DNA from: Microbacteriaceae bacterium
Lineage (GTDB): Bacteria > Actinomycetota > Actinomycetes > Actinomycetales > Microbacteriaceae
NCBI GenBank assembly: GCA_024639845.1
Contig: JAHEGG010000005.1
Span: 124,001-188,000 of the forward strand
DNA length: 64,000 bases
Direction: 5' to 3'
Part shown: positions 17,935-27,585 of the stretch, piece by piece
How positions within the stretch are numbered: position 1 is the stretch's first letter
Layout of the letters: each line of letters begins with the position of its first letter
Notes under the pieces: model-generated
Told to the model about the DNA's origin: nothing
The model's database searches: none
What the model saw: only the letters and a program-made list of their open reading frames with translations
Program-made: the position numbers and the translations under genes

Positions 17935-19179
17935 CTAGGCGCGAGTCTGCCCCTCGCCACGCACCAACCATTTGGTGCTGGTGAGTTCTGCTAGCCCCAT
18001 CGGGCCTCGAGCGTGAAGTTTTTGAGTCGAGATACCCACCTCGGCTCCGAACCCGAACTCTCCGCCATCAGTGAAGCGAGTGGCAGCGTTTACCATCACG
18101 ACGGCCGAGTCAACCTGTTTCAAGAAACGCTCGGCGTTTGAGTTGTCTTCAGTGATGATCGACTCGGTGTGGTGGGTCGAATACTTGGCGATGTGAGCCA
18201 GCGCTTCATCTAGATCAGCGACCACTTTCACGGCTAGATCGAGTGAATAGTACTCTGCATGCCAGTCCTCCTCGGTTGCCGCGACGGCAAAATCAAACTT
18301 TTCGACGATTTCTTCGTCGCCGTGGATGGTGACGCCACCAGCGTGAAGCTGGTTCAAAACGCTTGGGCCAACTCTGTCGAGAGCGTCTCGATGAATCAGC
18401 AGTGTTTCGAGGGCATTACACACGGATGGTCGCTGAACTTTGGAATTGAACACAATCTCGGTCGCCCAGTCAACCCTGGCAGTCTCGTCGATGAAGATGT
18501 GCACAACACCGTCACCGGTCTCGATAACTGGAACTTTCGATTCCTCGACAACGGCCTTGATGAGTGATGCACTGCCGCGCGGAATCAGAACATCGACCAA
18601 GCCACGGGCTTGCATCATTTCCACTGCCCCGGCACGACCGAAATCGTCCACCGTTACGACCGACTCGGCAGGCAGCCCAACCGATGCGAGAGCATCTTGA
18701 ATCACCGAGACGAGCACTAGGTTCGTGTTCTCGGCAGCGGATCCTCCGCGCAAAACGGTCGCGTTGCCCGCTTTCAATGCCAAAGCTGCAATGTCAACGG
18801 TAACGTTTGGGCGAGCCTCATATATGGCTCCGACCACGCCGAATGGCACTGCAACCTGAGCAAGGCGCAGCCCGTTGGGTAGGGTCATGCCACGCTTCAA
18901 ATCGCCGATTGGGTCTGGCAAAGAAATGATCAGCCTGACAGCGTCAGCAAGCGCCTGGATTCGCTTTTCATCGAGACGAAGACGGTCTTGGAGTCCAACG
19001 GAGAGGCCGGTTTCAGCGCCACGCTCGAGATCAATATGGTTGGCCGAAATGATTCTTGCGGCATTGGCCACCAGAGCATCTGCGACAGCCGCTAAGCCAG
19101 CGTTCTTAAGGGTCGTGCTGGCTTGAGCTAGAGCCACAGACGCGCTCTTTGCCGAGCGAATTTTCTCGATTGCAGTCAT
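17935..19179 (-). CDS. proA: Glutamate-5-semialdehyde dehydrogenase
   Basis: The 414-residue NADPH-dependent enzyme reduces glutamyl 5-phosphate to glutamate semialdehyde in proline synthesis. Visible features include PFGVVGAIYEARPNVTVDIA, LRGGSAAENTN, and the catalytic cysteine in KVQRPSVCNALETLLI. It lies 9 bases after proB, so the pathway pair is co-expressed. Length is normal. Confidence 0.97.
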   Translation of the reverse strand: MTAIEKIRSAKSASVALAQASTTLKNAGLAAVADALVANAARIISANHIDLERGAETGLSVGLQDRLRLDEKRIQALADAVRLIISLPDPIGDLKRGMTLPNGLRLAQVAVPFGVVGAIYEARPNVTVDIAALALKAGNATVLRGGSAAENTNLVLVSVIQDALASVGLPAESVVTVDDFGRAGAVEMMQARGLVDVLIPRGSASLIKAVVEESKVPVIETGDGVVHIFIDETARVDWATEIVFNSKVQRPSVCNALETLLIHRDALDRVGPSVLNQLHAGGVTIHGDEEIVEKFDFAVAATEEDWHAEYYSLDLAVKVVADLDEALAHIAKYSTHHTESIITEDNSNAERFLKQVDSAVVMVNAATRFTDGGEFGFGAEVGISTQKLHARGPMGLAELTSTKWLVRGEGQTRA

Positions 19180-19188
19180 TCTTAAACC

Positions 19189-19965
19189 CTACTTCTTGGC
19201 CTGAAACCAGGTGCCGACTGATTCATCCGAAAGTGCTGGAGAGACGTTTGCCGTGCTGGTTAGCAAAACTGGAATACCCGAGCCATTAGCGAGTTTCGCC
19301 GCAGTAACTTTTGTCATCGCTCCACCAGTTCCCACGCCCGTCGATGTCCCACCGATCTGCACATGGGAAAGATCGTCGTCAAACGCCACAACGGGGATGC
19401 GCTCAGCACCTGCCTCGCTCGGTGGCGCTGTGTAGAGCGCGTCAACGTCACTTAGCAGAACCAGTGCGTCAGCCTGAAGTAAAACGGCAACCTGAGCAGC
19501 CAAGCGATCGTTGTCACCGAAACGGATTTCGGCGGTAGCGACGGTATCGTTCTCATTCACAATCGGAAGCACTCGGAGCTCCAAAAGTCTCTCCATAGCA
19601 AGTTTTGCGTTAGCGCTGGTTTCTTGCCCATCAAGATCGTCAGCAGTGAGCAGGACCTGCCCGGCGATGATTCCAAATTGCTCTAGAACCTGCTGATAAC
19701 GAGCAATGAGCCGACTTTGACCGACGGCCGCAAGCGCCTGTGAGGTTGGGAGGTCTTCCGGCTTAGCGGTCAGACCTAAAAGGGGCATACCGGTAGCGAT
19801 TGCACCAGATGAAACCAGGATGATCTGTGTGCCTCGTTGGTGGGCCGTGGCCAGTGACGCAACCAGTGATCCCAGTTGACCGGCGTTGTCGCCACTAATT
19901 GAAGACGAACCCACCTTGACGACCACGCGTTTGGCCGTTGCAAGGTTCACGATTTGCTGCGCCAT
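19189..19965 (-). CDS. proB: Glutamate 5-kinase, short form without PUA domain
   Basis: The 258-residue amino acid kinase phosphorylates glutamate as the first step of proline synthesis. It shows RVVVKVGSSSISGD, LVSSGAIATGMPLLG, IVNENDTVATAEIRFGDND and LLSDVDALYT. The common C-terminal PUA RNA-binding-like domain found in many ProB proteins (about 370 residues) is absent, a form seen in other actinobacteria. It follows obg by 3 bases and precedes proA. Confidence 0.95.
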   Translation of the reverse strand: MAQQIVNLATAKRVVVKVGSSSISGDNAGQLGSLVASLATAHQRGTQIILVSSGAIATGMPLLGLTAKPEDLPTSQALAAVGQSRLIARYQQVLEQFGIIAGQVLLTADDLDGQETSANAKLAMERLLELRVLPIVNENDTVATAEIRFGDNDRLAAQVAVLLQADALVLLSDVDALYTAPPSEAGAERIPVVAFDDDLSHVQIGGTSTGVGTGGAMTKVTAAKLANGSGIPVLLTSTANVSPALSDESVGTWFQAKK

Positions 19966-19968
19966 TTA

Positions 19969-21504
19969 CTATTCCTCTTCGGAAGTTTCCGTTTCATCTA
20001 GTTCATCAGAAGCAGACCAGATTCCCGCCTGTCCTTCTTTTCTCAATTCTTCGCGAGCAGCAGCCTTTGCGTCCATCCTCGCCTTATATTCTTCGCGTCG
20101 CTGATTAGTTGTGCGACGTTCGTTCAGATCGAAGCGAGCGTCGGTTCCGCGAGGGCCGGCGATCAACTCACCCGCGCTGGTGATAGTGGGCTCCCAGTCA
20201 AAAACAACGCCAGCTCCGGCTCCGATTACAACCGTTGAGCCCGCAACCGCACCCTTCTTGAAGAGTTCATCTTCGATGCCGAGTTTTGCAAGGCGATCGG
20301 CGAGATAACCAACTGCTTCTTCGTTGCCAAACATAGTTTGCGCAACCCAACGTTCGGGCTTGACACCGATGATTCTGAAGATCTCGTCGTCGCCGTGCAT
20401 TTCTTTGAAAATTTCGAACGAACCCTCGTCGCGACGTTTCTGCATGAGAGTGATGCGCGGTTTAGCAGGCTCGGCAGCCCTAAGGTCGCGGGCCTCTCGC
20501 ACAATTTGAGCCAGAGCAAAGTTCAACTCGCGAAGCCCAACTTGGCTAACGGCAGAGATTTCAAAAACTCGGTATCCACGAGCTTCCAGCTCCGGCCTAA
20601 CGAACTGGGCGAGCTCGAGACCGTCTGGAACATCCACCTTGTTCAGTGCGATAAGTTGTGGACGCTCTAGAAGCGGTGCTTGGCCTTCTGGAACGTCATA
20701 GGCGGCGAGTTCCTTGAGGATCTTGTCTAGATCGCTAATCGGGTCGCGGTTTGGCTCAAGTGTTGCGCAATCGAGCACGTGCAAAAGAGCGGAGCAACGT
20801 TCGACGTGACGCAAGAATTCAAGACCGAGACCCTTGCCTTCCGAAGCACCTTCAATCAAACCTGGAACATCCGCAATGGTGTAACGCATGTCACCGGCCT
20901 GTACTACACCTAAGTTCGGGTGAAGGGTCGTGAATGGGTAGTCGGCAATTTTAGGTCTGGCTGCGGACATTGCTGCGATCAGACTAGATTTGCCAGCGCT
21001 GGGATAACCAACAAGAGCCACGTCTGCAACGGTTTTCAGCTCGAGAATGATTTCGCCGCGCCAGCCTGGAACACCAAGTAGCGCGAAACCAGGTGCTTTA
21101 CGCTTGGAAGACGCTAGAGCCGCGTTACCAAGCCCACCTTGGCCACCCTCGGCGATCACGAGTTCCATGCCCGCTTCGTCGAGATCCGCAATCAGCTTGC
21201 CACGGGCATCCTTGACAACCGTTCCAATCGGAACTGGAAGGGTCAGATTTTCTCCGTTGTGTCCGTTGCGGTAGTCTCCGGCTCCATCTCCACCGTCGCC
21301 CGCAGCACGGTGTGGGTGAAAGTGAAAATCAAGCAGCGTGGTTACCGAAGAATCGGCGATCAAACTGATTGATCCCCCTCGACCACCGTCGGCGCCGTCT
21401 GGGCCGCCGAGAGGTTTGAACTTTTCGCGGTGTACCGAGACACAGCCGTCTCCACCGTCGCCGGCGCGAACGTGCAAAGTCACCTGATCGACGAATGTGA
21501 CCAC
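19969..21504 (-). CDS. obgE: GTPase ObgE/CgtA
   Basis: The 511-residue protein has the glycine-rich Obg fold (residues 1-158, for example [12 protein letters not shown]), a GTPase domain with [28 protein letters not shown] and NKVD, and a C-terminal OCT domain with a further linker and acidic tail ending ETETSEEE. Obg acts in large-subunit assembly and stress control. The C-terminal extension is longer than in E. coli, as is usual for actinobacteria. It follows rpmA, its classic neighbour. Confidence 0.97.
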   Translation of the reverse strand: MVTFVDQVTLHVRAGDGGDGCVSVHREKFKPLGGPDGADGGRGGSISLIADSSVTTLLDFHFHPHRAAGDGGDGAGDYRNGHNGENLTLPVPIGTVVKDARGKLIADLDEAGMELVIAEGGQGGLGNAALASSKRKAPGFALLGVPGWRGEIILELKTVADVALVGYPSAGKSSLIAAMSAARPKIADYPFTTLHPNLGVVQAGDMRYTIADVPGLIEGASEGKGLGLEFLRHVERCSALLHVLDCATLEPNRDPISDLDKILKELAAYDVPEGQAPLLERPQLIALNKVDVPDGLELAQFVRPELEARGYRVFEISAVSQVGLRELNFALAQIVREARDLRAAEPAKPRITLMQKRRDEGSFEIFKEMHGDDEIFRIIGVKPERWVAQTMFGNEEAVGYLADRLAKLGIEDELFKKGAVAGSTVVIGAGAGVVFDWEPTITSAGELIAGPRGTDARFDLNERRTTNQRREEYKARMDAKAAAREELRKEGQAGIWSASDELDETETSEEE

Positions 21505-21529
21505 GGTGACCTCCTTAGTTATGAGCCTG

Positions 21530-21559
21530 AAATAAGAGAAGGCGAGCCATTGGCTCGCC
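21530..21559 (-). terminator. Hairpin after rpmA, possible partial terminator
   Basis: On the minus strand an 8-base perfect stem GGCGAGCC/GGCTCGCC with loop AAT is followed by a pyrimidine-rich but interrupted tract (TTCTCTTATTTC). It would reduce rather than abolish read-through from rplU-rpmA into obg. Confidence 0.6.
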
Positions 21560-21579
21560 CTCTGCTAAAAGAATGCTGT

Positions 21580-21834
21580 TTAGGCGGCCTCAACGATGTT
21601 GACGACGCGACGTCCGCCCTTGGTTCCGAATTCAACGGTTCCAGCTGACAGAGCGAACAGTGTGTCGTCCTTACCCTTGCCAACGTTAGAACCCGGGTGG
21701 AAGTGAGTGCCGCGCTGACGCACGATAATTTCTCCAGCGCTTACGACCTGACCCGCGTAGCGCTTGACGCCGAGGCGCTGAGCGTTCGAGTCGCGGCCGT
21801 TTCTGGTAGAGCTAACACCTTTTTTGGATGCCAT
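21580..21834 (-). CDS. rpmA: 50S ribosomal protein L27
   Basis: The 84-residue protein has the family hallmarks [35 protein letters not shown] and [12 protein letters not shown]. The N-terminus begins MASKKG, so no cleavable Firmicutes-type prepeptide is present. It lies 14 bases after rplU. Confidence 0.98.
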   Translation of the reverse strand: MASKKGVSSTRNGRDSNAQRLGVKRYAGQVVSAGEIIVRQRGTHFHPGSNVGKGKDDTLFALSAGTVEFGTKGGRRVVNIVEAA

Positions 21835-21848
21835 TTTGCGCTAGTCCT

Positions 21849-22157
21849 TTACTTGATCTCGGTTATTTGAACGCGGGTCAAGTCCTGACGGTGCCCCTGA
21901 CGCTTCTTGTAGCCGGTCTTGTTCTTGTACTTCTGGATGATGATCTTTGGGCCGCGAAGGTCGCCGAGGACCTCTGCGGTAACCTTCACCTTGGCCAACG
22001 CAGCTGCGTCGGTGGTGACCTTGTCGCCATCTACCAGCAAGATTGCTGGAAGTTGAATTTTGCCATTGGCGTCGCCTTGGACGCGGTCAAGCGTGACGAT
22101 GGTGCCTACGGACACCTTCTCTTGACGACCGCCTGCGCGGACTACTGCGTAAACCAC
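21849..22157 (-). CDS. rplU: 50S ribosomal protein L21
   Basis: The product from the GTG at 22157 is 102 residues ([18 protein letters not shown], then ILGDLRGPK-like and [14 protein letters not shown] motifs), the normal L21 length. An upstream ATG at 22247 would add 30 residues unlike L21 and would lie inside the promoter, so I reject it. A TTGACC-N17-TAAACT promoter lies upstream. It heads the operon rplU-rpmA-obg and beyond. Confidence 0.97.
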   Translation of the reverse strand: MVYAVVRAGGRQEKVSVGTIVTLDRVQGDANGKIQLPAILLVDGDKVTTDAAALAKVKVTAEVLGDLRGPKIIIQKYKNKTGYKKRQGHRQDLTRVQITEIK

Positions 22158-22218
22158 AGATCTACCCTTTGTTAGAAGACTTTTGGCTCCACCGAGACAC
22201 GGCGGGCAACAAGGTTCG

Positions 22219-22247
22219 AGTTTACCCTGATTTGCCGCCTCGGTCAA
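22219..22247 (-). promoter_or_regulatory. Promoter of the rplU operon
   Basis: On the minus strand TTGACC (22242-22247) and TAAACT (22219-22224) are spaced by exactly 17 bases. This leaves a leader of about 55 bases before the rplU GTG. Confidence 0.75.
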
Positions 22248-22253
22248 ACCAAT

Positions 22254-24500
22254 TTAGTCAGTGTTTTTTGTTTCGTTTCCGGTCGTAATTGTCGCTGTTG
22301 TCACTCGACGTGACTTGCGACGGGATTGACCCGGAGGCGTTGGTTCCGGTAGCGCCTCGAGCACAGCGCCAAGCAGTGCCTCGGGTGGAACATCCTTGGC
22401 AAACGCCTCACTTGATTCATCGGACTCGCCGACAGCTGATTCGGTTTGAGTTTCGTGCTTCACCACTGGGATGAGCGACTCCTCCCCGGCGGCTTCATGA
22501 GCGGCAATAGTCGACGCAGCGATCTTGGCCACAACGCTGTTGATCTCGTTGGCGCGTTCTGGCGTAACGACTTTGGCTACTTCTTGCTTGGCAGCCTTGC
22601 GCTTGTCTTTCTTCTCGGAGCGTTCGCTCTTCTGAATCGGCTCGGCGTTGCCCTTGGCGCGCATATGTGGCTCATTGTGCACGATGATTCCTCGACCGGC
22701 ACAAGCCTCACAGGCTTCGCTAAAGGTCTCGAGTAGCCCCAGACCAAGCTTCTTTCTGGTCATCTGAACCAGACCCAACGAAGTCACTTCGGCAACCTGG
22801 TGCTTGGTTCGGTCACGGCTGAGGCATTCCATCAATCTTCGCAACACGAGGTCACGGTTCGATTCGAGCACCATGTCGATAAAGTCGACAACGATGATGC
22901 CGCCAATGTCGCGAAGTCGCAGCTGTCGAACGATCTCTTCGGCAGCCTCGAGGTTGTTTTTGGTGACCGTCTCTTCTAGGTTTCCGCCTGAACCGACGAA
23001 CTTGCCAGTGTTGACGTCAACCACGGTCATGGCCTCGGTGCGGTCGATGACCAGCGAACCTCCAGAAGGCAGGTAAACCTTGCGGTCTAGCGCCTTAGCG
23101 ATTTGTTCGCCGATGCGGTATTCGTCAAATACGTCTTTCGAGCCTTCATATTTCTCAACTCGCTCAAGCAGATCAGGGGCAACAGCCGAAAGGTAGTTGT
23201 TGATAGTTTCGGCAGCATCGTCACCGCTGATGACCATCTTCTGAAAGTCCTCGTTAAATACATCACGAACGATCTTGATCAAGAGGTCCGGCTCCGAGTG
23301 AAGCAAAAGAGGCGCTTGCGACTTTTGCACCTTGGCCTGGATGTCTTCCCACTGCTTCTGCAAACGCTCAACGTCTAGCGTGAGTTGCTCTTCGGTGGCA
23401 CCTTCGGCTGCGGTGCGCACGATAACGCCGGCTTCGTCGGGCAGAACCTCTTTGAGGATTTTCTTCAGTCGCGAACGTTCGCTGTCTGGAAGTTTGCGAG
23501 AAATGCCATTCATTGAACCGTTCGGCACATAGACGAGGTAGCGCCCAGGCAACGAAATCTGGGATGTCAGGCGGGCGCCCTTTTGACCCACTGGGTCTTT
23601 GGTCACCTGCACCAACACGGTATCGCCCGACTTTAGCGCCAGTTCGATGCGCTTCGGTTGGTTGCCAGTTTCGGCGAGCTCCCAATCAACCTCGCCGCTA
23701 TAGAGAACGGCGTTGCGACCACGACCTATGTCAACGAACGCTGCTTCCATGCTCGGTAGCACATTCTGCACCTTGCCGAGATAGACGTTTCCGATTAGCG
23801 ACGCCTCTGAGGACTTAGCTACATAGTGCTCGACCAGCACATTGTCTTCAAGCACTCCGAGCTGAATTTTGCCGTCTTTCGAGCGAACCACCATTGTGCG
23901 ATCCACGGCCTCGCGGCGGGCTAGAAACTCACTTTCGGTGATGACCGAGCGGCGGCGCCCAGCATCCCGTCCATCGCGGCGACGCTGTTTCTTGGCCTCG
24001 AGACGGGTAGAACCCTTGACTCGCTGCGGTTCGTTGCTCGGTGCCTTTGGCTCGCGCGGGGTGCGAACCTTGACCACGACGTTTTCTGGCAAACCGTCGG
24101 TCTTGATTTCGTCTCCGGCGCGACGTCGACTTCTGCGACGAAGGTGAGACTCACCGTCTTCTGGAGCATCGACAATCTTGCCGCGCTTGGGGTCAATGAC
24201 CGGGGTTGGCAAATCCGGCGCCTGAAAAATCAGGGATGTTGCCGAGGCAACGATCGGTGCGACCGACTCCTGCTGAGCTTCCTCGATACCCTTCCTGGCT
24301 CGTGGAGCCTTGGCTGCCTTTGACTCGGAAGCCTTGCCGCGAGGACTCTTGGTTGAGTTGCCCTGGTCAGTATCGGACCCTGCTAGTTTTGGCGACGCAT
24401 CCTGGTTCGCTGCCTTCGCACGAGCACGGCTGCGTACTTTGGGGGCTACTTCGGTTGTTTCGGTTGCGTCATTGACGTCTTTTTCGTTTTTCTTCACCAT
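22254..24500 (-). CDS. rne: Ribonuclease E/G
   Basis: The protein (748 residues from the ATG at 24500) has a disordered, highly charged N-terminal extension of about 200 residues, then the S1 domain, the RNase E/G catalytic core with MTVVDVNTGKFVG and GGIIVVDFIDM (metal-binding aspartates), the zinc-link-like CEACAGRG, and a charged C-terminal tail. It performs bulk mRNA decay and rRNA processing. The catalytic core in the middle with extensions on both sides is the actinobacterial layout. A GTG at 24536 in frame would add 12 residues; I prefer the ATG because a GGAG lies 10 bases upstream, but either start is possible. Confidence 0.93.
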   Translation of the reverse strand: MVKKNEKDVNDATETTEVAPKVRSRARAKAANQDASPKLAGSDTDQGNSTKSPRGKASESKAAKAPRARKGIEEAQQESVAPIVASATSLIFQAPDLPTPVIDPKRGKIVDAPEDGESHLRRRSRRRAGDEIKTDGLPENVVVKVRTPREPKAPSNEPQRVKGSTRLEAKKQRRRDGRDAGRRRSVITESEFLARREAVDRTMVVRSKDGKIQLGVLEDNVLVEHYVAKSSEASLIGNVYLGKVQNVLPSMEAAFVDIGRGRNAVLYSGEVDWELAETGNQPKRIELALKSGDTVLVQVTKDPVGQKGARLTSQISLPGRYLVYVPNGSMNGISRKLPDSERSRLKKILKEVLPDEAGVIVRTAAEGATEEQLTLDVERLQKQWEDIQAKVQKSQAPLLLHSEPDLLIKIVRDVFNEDFQKMVISGDDAAETINNYLSAVAPDLLERVEKYEGSKDVFDEYRIGEQIAKALDRKVYLPSGGSLVIDRTEAMTVVDVNTGKFVGSGGNLEETVTKNNLEAAEEIVRQLRLRDIGGIIVVDFIDMVLESNRDLVLRRLMECLSRDRTKHQVAEVTSLGLVQMTRKKLGLGLLETFSEACEACAGRGIIVHNEPHMRAKGNAEPIQKSERSEKKDKRKAAKQEVAKVVTPERANEINSVVAKIAASTIAAHEAAGEESLIPVVKHETQTESAVGESDESSEAFAKDVPPEALLGAVLEALPEPTPPGQSRRKSRRVTTATITTGNETKNTD

Positions 24501-24762
24501 TTCTGGTGCACTCCAAGCCGCCTTGGGCTGTGCCACACAACAGCCCTAAGGCTTCAAATCTCAGTGTCGGAATTCTCTTGAATCCGACCAAATCTAAACA
24601 AGTCGAGTTTCTAGCTTTGCGGTCGCTGCCCGATGGGTCTTAGTGCGAAGCCGCGGTTGAACTCGAAAATCTTCGTCGCTTCCGGTGTGGCCGGAGCAAC
24701 TTCTTCAAGTATGCCACCTAGGTTGCCAAATGTCACTAACCCGCCCGTGCGATACTTGTCGA
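24501..24762. other. Intergenic region between divergent rne and VKOR genes
   Basis: This is the largest gap in the window. It holds an imperfect inverted repeat at 24566-24588 (GTCGGAATTC/GAATCCGAC, one-base bulge) in the expected rne leader, a weak minus-strand promoter-like TTGTTT-N18-GAGAAT upstream of rne, and a GATACT hexamer just before the VKOR start. A 41-codon minus-strand frame at 24611-24736 is noted separately as uncertain. Confidence 0.5.
24751..24756 (+). promoter_or_regulatory. Candidate -10 element of the VKOR gene (leaderless)
   Basis: GATACT ends 6 bases before the GTG at 24763. The first base deviates from TANNNT, so this is weaker than the other leaderless candidates, but it supports the GTG start. 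Confidence 0.4.
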
Positions 24763-25392
24763 GTGAGCGAACCGAAGATGTCTAACGCGATAGAGACAGT
24801 GGAATCCCCTAGCCGCGGTGTGGCAATCACCATGATCTGGACCGGAATCCTAGGCTGGGTTGCTTCATTCGCGCTGGTGCTCGAAAGAATCCACGTAGCC
24901 GCCGATCCGAATGCCACCCTCTCTTGCGACATCAACCCGTTCATTTCTTGCAAATCGGTGATGCTCACGTCCCAAGCCAAGCTCTTCGGATTCCCAAATC
25001 CGATTATTGGTCTCGCTGCTTTTTTTGCACCCGTAGTTATCGGGGTCGCCATTCTCGCCGGTGCTCGATTTGCCGCCTGGTTTTGGCGTGTGTTCACGGT
25101 CGGGATCTCGCTTGGCTTTTTGTTTGTGCTCTGGCTATTCACTCAGAGCACGTTCGTTATCCACGTTCTCTGCCCTTACTGCATGGTGGCTTGGGCTGCC
25201 ATGGTTCCGCTTTTTTGGCGAGTTTTTCTATGGGCGGCGGCAGAAGGCATCATTAGCGTGCCGGTGAAAAGCGTCGGATTCTTTGTTAGATCGGCAGACA
25301 ACGCCTGGATTTACACCCTGGTGACAGAATTCTTGGTCGTGCTGACCATCATCCTGTCGTTCTGGAGCCTCTGGCCGATTCTGTTTCGTTAG
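24763..25392 (+). CDS. Vitamin K epoxide reductase (VKOR) family membrane protein
   Basis: From the GTG at 24763 the product is 209 residues with four or five membrane helices. It carries the paired loop cysteines (LSCDINPFISCKS) and the catalytic CXXC as VLCPYCMVAW, the signature of VKOR homologues. In actinobacteria VKOR reoxidises DsbA-type thiol oxidases using quinone, so it supports disulfide formation in exported proteins. An in-frame ATG at 24685 would add 26 cysteine-containing residues unlike the family and is not preferred; ATG 24778 is a further alternative. Its TAG overlaps the ndk stop of the opposite strand. Confidence 0.9.
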   Translation: MSEPKMSNAIETVESPSRGVAITMIWTGILGWVASFALVLERIHVAADPNATLSCDINPFISCKSVMLTSQAKLFGFPNPIIGLAAFFAPVVIGVAILAGARFAAWFWRVFTVGISLGFLFVLWLFTQSTFVIHVLCPYCMVAWAAMVPLFWRVFLWAAAEGIISVPVKSVGFFVRSADNAWIYTLVTEFLVVLTIILSFWSLWPILFR

Positions 25393-25805
25393 AACCAGAG
25401 TCCGAGTTCGCGCTCAGCCGATTCTGGCGAGTCTGAACCGTGCACTAGGTTTTGCACAACTTTGGTTCCCCACTCACGTCCTAGGTCTCCCCTGATGGTG
25501 CCGGGAGCAGCCGAAGTCGGGTTGGTCGAACCGGCTAGCGAACGGAATCCGTCAATCACGCCGTGACCTTCGAGGCGAATCGCGACGACATCGCCAGACA
25601 GCATGAACTCGACAAGCGGCTCGAAGAACGGCTTGCCGACGTGCTCGGCATAGTGTTCCTCGAGAAGCGCTCGGGAAGGCTGGATCTTCTTTAGGTCAAG
25701 AACCACGTAGCCCTTGGCTTCGCAGCGACGGATAATTTCTCCGATGAGGTTGCGCTTGACGCCATCCGGTTTGACTAAAACTAGGGTCTGCTGGAGTTCA
25801 CTCAC
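25389..25805 (-). CDS. ndk: Nucleoside diphosphate kinase
   Basis: The 138-residue enzyme balances nucleoside triphosphate pools. It shows TLVLVKPDGVKRNLIG, the GTIRGDLG stretch, and the phosphorylated histidine in NLVHGSDSPESAERE. It immediately follows the DUF4233 gene (stop and start adjacent), the usual folC-DUF4233-ndk order in actinobacteria. Confidence 0.98.
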   Translation of the reverse strand: MSELQQTLVLVKPDGVKRNLIGEIIRRCEAKGYVVLDLKKIQPSRALLEEHYAEHVGKPFFEPLVEFMLSGDVVAIRLEGHGVIDGFRSLAGSTNPTSAAPGTIRGDLGREWGTKVVQNLVHGSDSPESAERELGLWF

Positions 25806-26246
25806 TTATTTCTCCTCTGAGTCGGTTTCGATACGAAAAACTTCTGGCTGGCCATCCGGGTTGTTCGGATCGATGCCGTTTGCCTTCTGCCACGCTACAC
25901 GAGCGGCGTCGATCGTGGAACCGGCAAGCATGGCCCAAATCCAGAGGCTCAAGAAGATGATCGACAAAATAATGTAGAAAACCCCCACACCATTGAGCGT
26001 TGCAATGAATATGCTCAAACTCAACAGCGCTGCCTGAAACAGCCAACCGATGAGATAACCGCCAGGACGGCCAAGGATGCCTGGCAAAACGATTGCGATT
26101 ACCGACAAGGTGAAACCCACTCCCCACACTGTCGCGGAGTCTCCGAACTGCATACCGAACGCGACGAGTGTTCCGAAAAAGACTACGAACGATTGAAATG
26201 CAAGCAGCATGGATCCGAGCGTTCGTTGGGTAGACCTATTCTTCAT
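25806..26246 (-). CDS. DUF4233 family membrane protein
   Basis: The product (146 residues from ATG 26246) has three or four hydrophobic helices and a polar C-terminal tail. Sequence style and position between folC and ndk fit DUF4233, an actinobacterial membrane family of unknown function. The ATG at 26255 would add three residues but sits only a base or two after its AAGG; from ATG 26246 the same AAGGA is at normal distance. It overlaps the end of folC, so translation is probably coupled. Confidence 0.82.
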   Translation of the reverse strand: MKNRSTQRTLGSMLLAFQSFVVFFGTLVAFGMQFGDSATVWGVGFTLSVIAIVLPGILGRPGGYLIGWLFQAALLSLSIFIATLNGVGVFYIILSIIFLSLWIWAMLAGSTIDAARVAWQKANGIDPNNPDGQPEVFRIETDSEEK

Positions 26247-27585
26247 CTTCAACATCCTTCTGAATCAACTTAAGCAAGTCACCGGCCATGCTCACACTTC
26301 CCGTGACAACAATTGCACCTTCGTCTGCCACGGATGCTCGCGCCTGGTCGAGCGCACTCGAGAGGTCTGGGGCTACCGATACTCTGTCGAAAAACTCTTT
26401 CGCGATCTCGGCCAAGGCCTCTGGCTCGAGAGCCCTAGGCGAACTAGATCGGGTTGCGATAACTTCATCGAAACTTTGGCTCAGAGCTTCGAGCAGGCCG
26501 CGCGCATCTTTGTCACCGAGGACACCTACGACACCCACGGTTTTGGGGTTGCCAAAATATTCGTCAAGTGCGTTCGCGAGTGATTCTGCTCCGTTGGGAT
26601 TGTGTGCCGCGTCGATGATCGTTAGCGGATTTCGATCGACAACCTGGAGGCGACCCGGCGACGATGCGTCGGCAACTGCGATGCGCAGGATTTCGTCGTG
26701 AATGGGAACCGTGCCTCCACCAAGAAAACTCTCAACCGCGGCAATAGCGAGGGCAAGATTGTCGGCTTGATACGAGCCAAAAAGAGGCAGGTAAAGGTCG
26801 TTATAGGTCGAAGCGAGCCCCTTGACCGTGATTCGTTGGCCGTTCCCGTCGACACTCTTTCGAACAACTTCAAAATCTTGACCCAGAGTCTTGAGCGATT
26901 CGGCTGTATCCAACGCTTTGGCAGCGATGACAGCTCCGGCTTCTTCCTTCTGCCCGCTGGAGACAACAAGTGCACCAGATTTGATGATGCCCGACTTGGT
27001 CTTGGCGATTTCGGCGATAGTGTTGCCCAAACGTTCCATGTGATCGAGCGCAATCGGCGTGATAACCGCAACATCTCCGTCGGCGACGTTTGTGGAATCC
27101 CATTCGCCACCCATGCCAACCTCCAGCACCAATACATCGACCGGAGCATCTGCAAAGATTGCGAATCCAAGCACCGCGAGGGCTTCGAAGAAAGTGAGCT
27201 TGGTGTCACCGGCGGCTTCTAACTCGGTATCTACAAACTCTAGAATCGGTGCGATGTCGTTCCACACCTCAACCAGAACTTCGTCACTCACCGGCTCGCC
27301 ATCTAGCGACATCCGCTCGTTCAAGTTCACCAGATGGGGGCTCGTGAACCTTCCGGTGCGCAGACCATGCTCACGAAGTATGCGCTCGATAAAGCGTGTC
27401 GTTGAGGTTTTTCCGTTGGTGCCGGTGACGTGGATCACGCGATATGCCTTTTGCGGGTCGCCCAAAAGTTCAACCGCACGACGGGTCGGTTCGAGCCTCG
27501 GTCTCAGTTTGTTCTCTGGGATGCGAGTCAACAGGGCCTCTTCGACCGCTTTGGCCTTTTTGGCCCAAACCTTTTCGTTGCTCAA
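26236..27585 (-). CDS. folC: Folylpolyglutamate / dihydrofolate synthase
   Basis: The 449-residue Mur-ligase-like enzyme adds glutamate to (dihydro)folate. Features are [16 protein letters not shown] (P-loop), [33 protein letters not shown] and [20 protein letters not shown]. Its ATG overlaps the ileS stop by 4 bases and its end overlaps the DUF4233 gene. With pabB and the PabC-like gene elsewhere in the window it represents folate metabolism. Confidence 0.96.
   Translation of the reverse strand: MSNEKVWAKKAKAVEEALLTRIPENKLRPRLEPTRRAVELLGDPQKAYRVIHVTGTNGKTSTTRFIERILREHGLRTGRFTSPHLVNLNERMSLDGEPVSDEVLVEVWNDIAPILEFVDTELEAAGDTKLTFFEALAVLGFAIFADAPVDVLVLEVGMGGEWDSTNVADGDVAVITPIALDHMERLGNTIAEIAKTKSGIIKSGALVVSSGQKEEAGAVIAAKALDTAESLKTLGQDFEVVRKSVDGNGQRITVKGLASTYNDLYLPLFGSYQADNLALAIAAVESFLGGGTVPIHDEILRIAVADASSPGRLQVVDRNPLTIIDAAHNPNGAESLANALDEYFGNPKTVGVVGVLGDKDARGLLEALSQSFDEVIATRSSSPRALEPEALAEIAKEFFDRVSVAPDLSSALDQARASVADEGAIVVTGSVSMAGDLLKLIQKDVEDEE

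Noticed and set aside
22158-22247. N-terminal extension of L21 by 30 residues
   Set aside because: The added residues do not resemble L21 and lie in the promoter and leader; the GTG at 22157 gives the family length.
24705-25142. 145-codon minus-strand frame opposite the VKOR gene
   Set aside because: It is antisense to conserved VKOR coding sequence and its product is low-complexity with no recognisable motif.
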